This document shows positions 13,088-15,703 of a DNA stretch of 15,703 nt, piece by piece (within the stretch, counting starts at the first letter, position 1; each line of letters starts with the position of its first letter). The stretch spans positions 1 through 15,703 of the forward strand of contig DASYQV010000315.1 in the NCBI GenBank assembly GCA_036005125.1, written 5' to 3'. This DNA is from DASYQV01 sp036005125 (lineage in GTDB: Bacteria; Acidobacteriota; Vicinamibacteria; Vicinamibacterales; UBA2999). A model generated the notes under the pieces. It did no database searches. It was not told the origin of the DNA and worked only from the letters and a program-made list of their open reading frames with translations. The translations under genes and the position numbers were made by a program.

Positions 13088-15196
13088 TTACTTCGCCAGC
13101 GGATCGGGTCGTATCTGGAACTTGAGCACTTTCTGTCTCACGCCTTTGCCGCCCTCGACGTGCCAGGCTGCGTACGTCGAAAAGCTGGACCAGAGACCCT
13201 TTCCCTTCCATCCGCCGTTCGGGTCGTCGATCCGGCCGACCGCGGAGCGCGAGAAAAAGCCCATGGGGTACGGCACGCGCAGCGTCACGAACTGACGCGT
13301 CGTCGGGACGAAGACTTCGAGCGAGTCGGAGTTGACGTTCCCGTAGAGCGGCACGTTCCTGCCGAGTCCGAGCACGTCGTGCGTGTCGATCTGCGTGAGA
13401 TAGCTCTCGTCTGAGAAGGTCGTCCCCGCGTTCTGATACGTCGGGCCGTCCCTGCGGTAGAACGTCCAGCCTTCGGAACAGCTCTGTCCGGTCGCCGGGC
13501 CGTTCGTCTTGCACTTCCGTCGATCGAACGACGAGAAGTGGCCGCTCCCGCGCCAGTTCTGCCAGACCACTCCGTTCTCGTCGACATCGACGCCGCCGGA
13601 GCCGTACGCGGGCGGTGTAACCGTCGGCGGCGGTTGGTACACTTCCGCCTTGCACGACCGCGGAGGGCTCGTTCCGCGCTCGATGCGCACCAGCTTGTTG
13701 TCGGTCGTTCCGATCCCCGAGCACCAGGCGCTCCCGTCGACGGGATTGATGCCAACCGAGTAGCACCCGAACTGAATCCGGCGGTCCTTCGTCGGGTCCG
13801 CGGGCGCATTCGGTTCGGTCCACTCCGTGATTCGTCCGTCTCCGTTGGTGTCGACCACTGCCGGGCACCATCCCTGCGACGCCTCTGGGTTCTTCGTCTT
13901 GCCGTACGCGTTCAGATCGAGCCATCCGAGCGCGTCGGTCATGCCGAAGAAAATCAGGTTCTCGCGGCTGATCTGGTTGTGGTCGGCCGTGAAGCACGTG
14001 TCCACGTGCGTGAACTGCTGGGACTTCGGATCGTAGCCGATCACTTGCCGGCCGCCGCTCTTGAGCGGGAAGTACTTCCCGAAGGGACTCGAGGTGCAGT
14101 ATGCCGGCTGTTCCGACGCGGCTCTGATCCTGCCGGTCAGCCACACACGCCCCTGACCATCCATGGCCACGCTGCGCGGATCGGAGATCCGCTCCCAGAT
14201 GTTCTCCTCACCCCAGTACGGAGACGGCGTCTTGCTCGCGCCCGTCTTCGGCGCCGTGGATGGAATCGTGATGTTCCTGCCTCGATGTTCGAGCGGCTCG
14301 AGCACGAGCAGCAGATCCGTCGGCTGCGACACGCCGTACACCGGGCCGTTGGCATTCACCCTTTGATTCCGAAGATCCGTCGGAGTGCTATCGGTCCGGC
14401 CGTCGCGTTCGGTTCCCCAATCCCACCACGTCAGGACGATGTTCCGCTCGACGCCGGCGGGACGCGGCGGTGTCTGCTTTGGCGCCTCGCCTTTCGCGAT
14501 GCGGTCGGTCCAGTCGGCGAACATGCGGCGTTGGGCGCCGAGCCGCTTGAAGTTCGCCGCCATGTTCGGCCCGACCGGTCCCATCTGTACTCGCCGATCC
14601 CACGCCTCGAGACTCGTTGCGGCGCCTTTCATGATGCTCGGCAGAATCTCGCGCGTGACCTTGCCACCGAGCTGGTGGCAGTTCAGGCAGCCTCTGATGG
14701 AATCGGTTACCTCTCGAGCCGACAGGTCGCCGGATGGGACCTCGGCCAGCGAGAGCCACCAGGCCGCGGGATAGATCTGCGCCGCGGTTCGCGCGTCAGG
14801 CGCCACGGTGGCCTTGAAATTCACGCGCTGTCCCGGTTTCACCGTCTGCCTTGGCGAATCGACCAGGCCGTAGCCGCGGACGAACACCTGATATGTGGCT
14901 CGCGGCAGGTCCGGCACGACGAAGCGTCCTTGATCGTCGGTGACGACGATCCGCGCGAACCGGGTGGGCAGGTCGGCGGTCTCGGCAATCACCCAGACGC
15001 CGGCTTCCGGACCTTTCGCGCTCGTGACGACACCGCCGATGTCGTCGGGATCGATGGCAACAGTGCCGCCCGTTTGCTGAGCGTGCACCCATGTGAGCGA
15101 CATGACCAGGAGCGCCGCGACGCAGGACGCGCACACTGCCGCCAGCGGGCGCCACCCGCGCGCGTGTGGCTCTCCAGGACGTATTTCGACAGCCAT
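13088..15196 (-). CDS. Secreted multidomain protein: carboxypeptidase-regulatory-like domain, heme c site and propeller
   Basis: A 702-residue exported protein. A basic N-terminus and hydrophobic segment (about 17-40) form the signal. An Ig-like carboxypeptidase-regulatory-like domain follows (about 50-133: D-I-G-G-V-V-T-S, then G-R-F-V-V-P-D-L-P). Next is a short cytochrome-like region with CLNCH at 170-174 and possible Met ligands after it (for example Met205 or Met212). The remainder (about 270-700) has repeated blade-like strings such as D-P-R-S-V-A-M-D-G-Q-G-R-V-W-L-T and V-D-V-D-E-N-G-V-V-W, as in virginiamycin B lyase/SMP-30-like propellers. A calcium-loop-like D-T-N-G-D-G-R-I sits at 449-456. 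It may be a redox or carbohydrate-handling surface protein; its activity is unknown. The ATG has GGAGGTG at 15201-15207. It converges on the PQQ dehydrogenase and diverges from the sulfatase. Confidence 0.8.
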   Translation of the reverse strand: MAVEIRPGEPHARGWRPLAAVCASCVAALLVMSLTWVHAQQTGGTVAIDPDDIGGVVTSAKGPEAGVWVIAETADLPTRFARIVVTDDQGRFVVPDLPRATYQVFVRGYGLVDSPRQTVKPGQRVNFKATVAPDARTAAQIYPAAWWLSLAEVPSGDLSAREVTDSIRGCLNCHQLGGKVTREILPSIMKGAATSLEAWDRRVQMGPVGPNMAANFKRLGAQRRMFADWTDRIAKGEAPKQTPPRPAGVERNIVLTWWDWGTERDGRTDSTPTDLRNQRVNANGPVYGVSQPTDLLLVLEPLEHRGRNITIPSTAPKTGASKTPSPYWGEENIWERISDPRSVAMDGQGRVWLTGRIRAASEQPAYCTSSPFGKYFPLKSGGRQVIGYDPKSQQFTHVDTCFTADHNQISRENLIFFGMTDALGWLDLNAYGKTKNPEASQGWCPAVVDTNGDGRITEWTEPNAPADPTKDRRIQFGCYSVGINPVDGSAWCSGIGTTDNKLVRIERGTSPPRSCKAEVYQPPPTVTPPAYGSGGVDVDENGVVWQNWRGSGHFSSFDRRKCKTNGPATGQSCSEGWTFYRRDGPTYQNAGTTFSDESYLTQIDTHDVLGLGRNVPLYGNVNSDSLEVFVPTTRQFVTLRVPYPMGFFSRSAVGRIDDPNGGWKGKGLWSSFSTYAAWHVEGGKGVRQKVLKFQIRPDPLAK

Positions 15197-15226
15197 GTTT
15201 CACCTCCGCGCCACACGAGGAGCCGG

Positions 15227-15360
15227 AGGAAGCAGAGGCCGCGGAGACGATCTCAACGCCGAGCGCGCGGAGATCGCAGAGATTTTTCAAAGGAATTCTC
15301 CGCGTGCTCCGCGTCCTCCGCGTTGGATCGTCTCGGCGCCCTCGGCCCGCTCTGCGTCCT
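15227..15360. repeat. Nested palindromic repeat, copy 2
   Basis: Nested arms: 15227-15237 with 15350-15360 (10 of 11 matching), 15244-15251 with 15327-15334 (GAGACGAT, perfect) and 15266-15273 with 15297-15304 (CGCGGAGA, perfect). Its architecture of three nested arm pairs and shared words such as CGCAGAGAT make it a relative of the element at 4050-4176. It occupies most of the 272-nt divergent gap between the heme/propeller gene and the sulfatase; the rest (15361-15468) holds the sulfatase promoter area. Confidence 0.65.
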
Positions 15361-15437
15361 CGTCGGGAGCTCGCGTGGGAGGGTATGACTGACGAGCGGC
15401 ACTGTCAACGGACAATCGGATGTTGTAGTCTGCCACG

Positions 15438-15455
15438 TAGCCGCATAACGGGCTA
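15438..15455 (+). promoter_or_regulatory. CCGCATAACGG dyad just upstream of the sulfatase
   Basis: TAGCC-GCATAACG-GGCTA (15438-15455) contains the box CCGCATAACGG (15441-15451) and ends two bases before the AGGAGG ribosome site at 15457-15462. The position allows an operator, a -10-like promoter element, or a leader hairpin. The same box is found upstream of two other gene groups in this window. Confidence 0.45.
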
Positions 15456-15468
15456 GAGGAGGCAGTTG

Positions 15469-15703
15469 ATGCGACGTCGGGTTGTCATCGTGGCGGCGCT
15501 TGCGCTGGGCGTCTGGCGTCTGTCCGTAGACCTCGTCGCTCAGCGCGGCACCCTGTCCGGAGGCAGGCCCAACGTTGTGCTTGTCATCATGGACGACATG
15601 GGCTACGGCGACATCGGCAGCTACGGCGTGCCCGACGCGAAGACGCCGCACCTCGATCGACTCGCGCGCGAGGGTGTTCGCCTGACGAATGCGTACGCCA
15701 ACG
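15469..15703 (+). CDS. Sulfatase (alkaline phosphatase superfamily), N-terminal part
   Basis: The first 78 residues of a gene that runs out of the window. An export signal (R-R-R-V-V-I-V-A-A-L-A-L-G, ending near V-A-Q) precedes the standard sulfatase opening: R-P-N-V-V-L-V-I-M-D-D-M-G-Y-G-D-I-G-S-Y-G, in which the Asp-Asp pair binds the catalytic calcium, then T-P-H-L-D-R-L-A-R-E-G-V and N-A-Y-A-N. The sequence stops before the C/S-x-P-x-R site that carries the formylglycine, so activity cannot be judged. Enzymes of this kind remove sulfate esters from sulfated sugars or aryl sulfates outside the cytoplasm. The ATG has a perfect AGGAGG at 15457-15462 with 6-nt spacing. It diverges from the heme/propeller gene. 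Confidence 0.93.
   Translation, partial: MRRRVVIVAALALGVWRLSVDLVAQRGTLSGGRPNVVLVIMDDMGYGDIGSYGVPDAKTPHLDRLAREGVRLTNAYAN

Noticed and set aside
13538..15388. A 616-codon plus-strand frame opposite the heme/propeller gene
   Set aside because: It is antisense to a gene with a signal peptide, CxxCH site and strong ribosome site, and it runs into the palindromic repeat.

Overview
The window is high-GC DNA with densely packed genes on both strands. Its gene content suits a soil or sediment Acidobacteriota, most likely a Vicinamibacteria-type lineage: several secreted quinoproteins, multiple c-type cytochromes, ankyrin and sulfatase genes, and many dispersed palindromic spacer repeats. The taxon is inferred from gene content and style; no rRNA or phylogenetic marker is present.

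Layout, left to right. (1) The end of an ankyrin-repeat gene (1-477, +). (2) A PQQ alcohol/sugar dehydrogenase-type propeller fused to a C-terminal cupredoxin (546-2639, -), preceded on the same strand by a small exported protein of unknown function (2720-3361, -). (3) A divergent mono-heme cytochrome c (3492-4043, +). (4) A second PQQ dehydrogenase of the methanol/ethanol type (4183-5949, -). (5) A tightly coupled four-gene operon on the minus strand (10276 down to 6080): an exported single-pass protein, a von Willebrand A (vWA) protein, a TPR-like single-pass protein and a second vWA protein. This order resembles mxaA-mxaC-mxaK-mxaL, the methanol dehydrogenase maturation genes, but no MoxR ATPase or DUF58 gene is beside it. 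(6) A divergent two-gene operon: a di-heme cytochrome c and a third PQQ dehydrogenase (10422-12975, +). (7) A secreted protein that joins a carboxypeptidase-regulatory-like domain, a CxxCH heme site and a propeller (13088-15196, -). (8) The start of a sulfatase (15469 onward, +).

Read together, this is a periplasmic alcohol/sugar oxidation island. Three quinoproteins differ in their active-site vicinal disulfide, metal ligands and electron exit: a fused cupredoxin, a neighbouring mono-heme cytochrome, or an operonic di-heme cytochrome. The vWA operon is a plausible maturation or metal-insertion system for them.

The spacers are unusual. Almost every junction holds a different long palindrome: a nested cruciform family (two copies), a two-hairpin cloverleaf, heptamer arrays and a 26-bp-arm hairpin. 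A short dyad, CCGCATARCGG, occurs four times, only in gene-upstream regions, and is a candidate shared operator.
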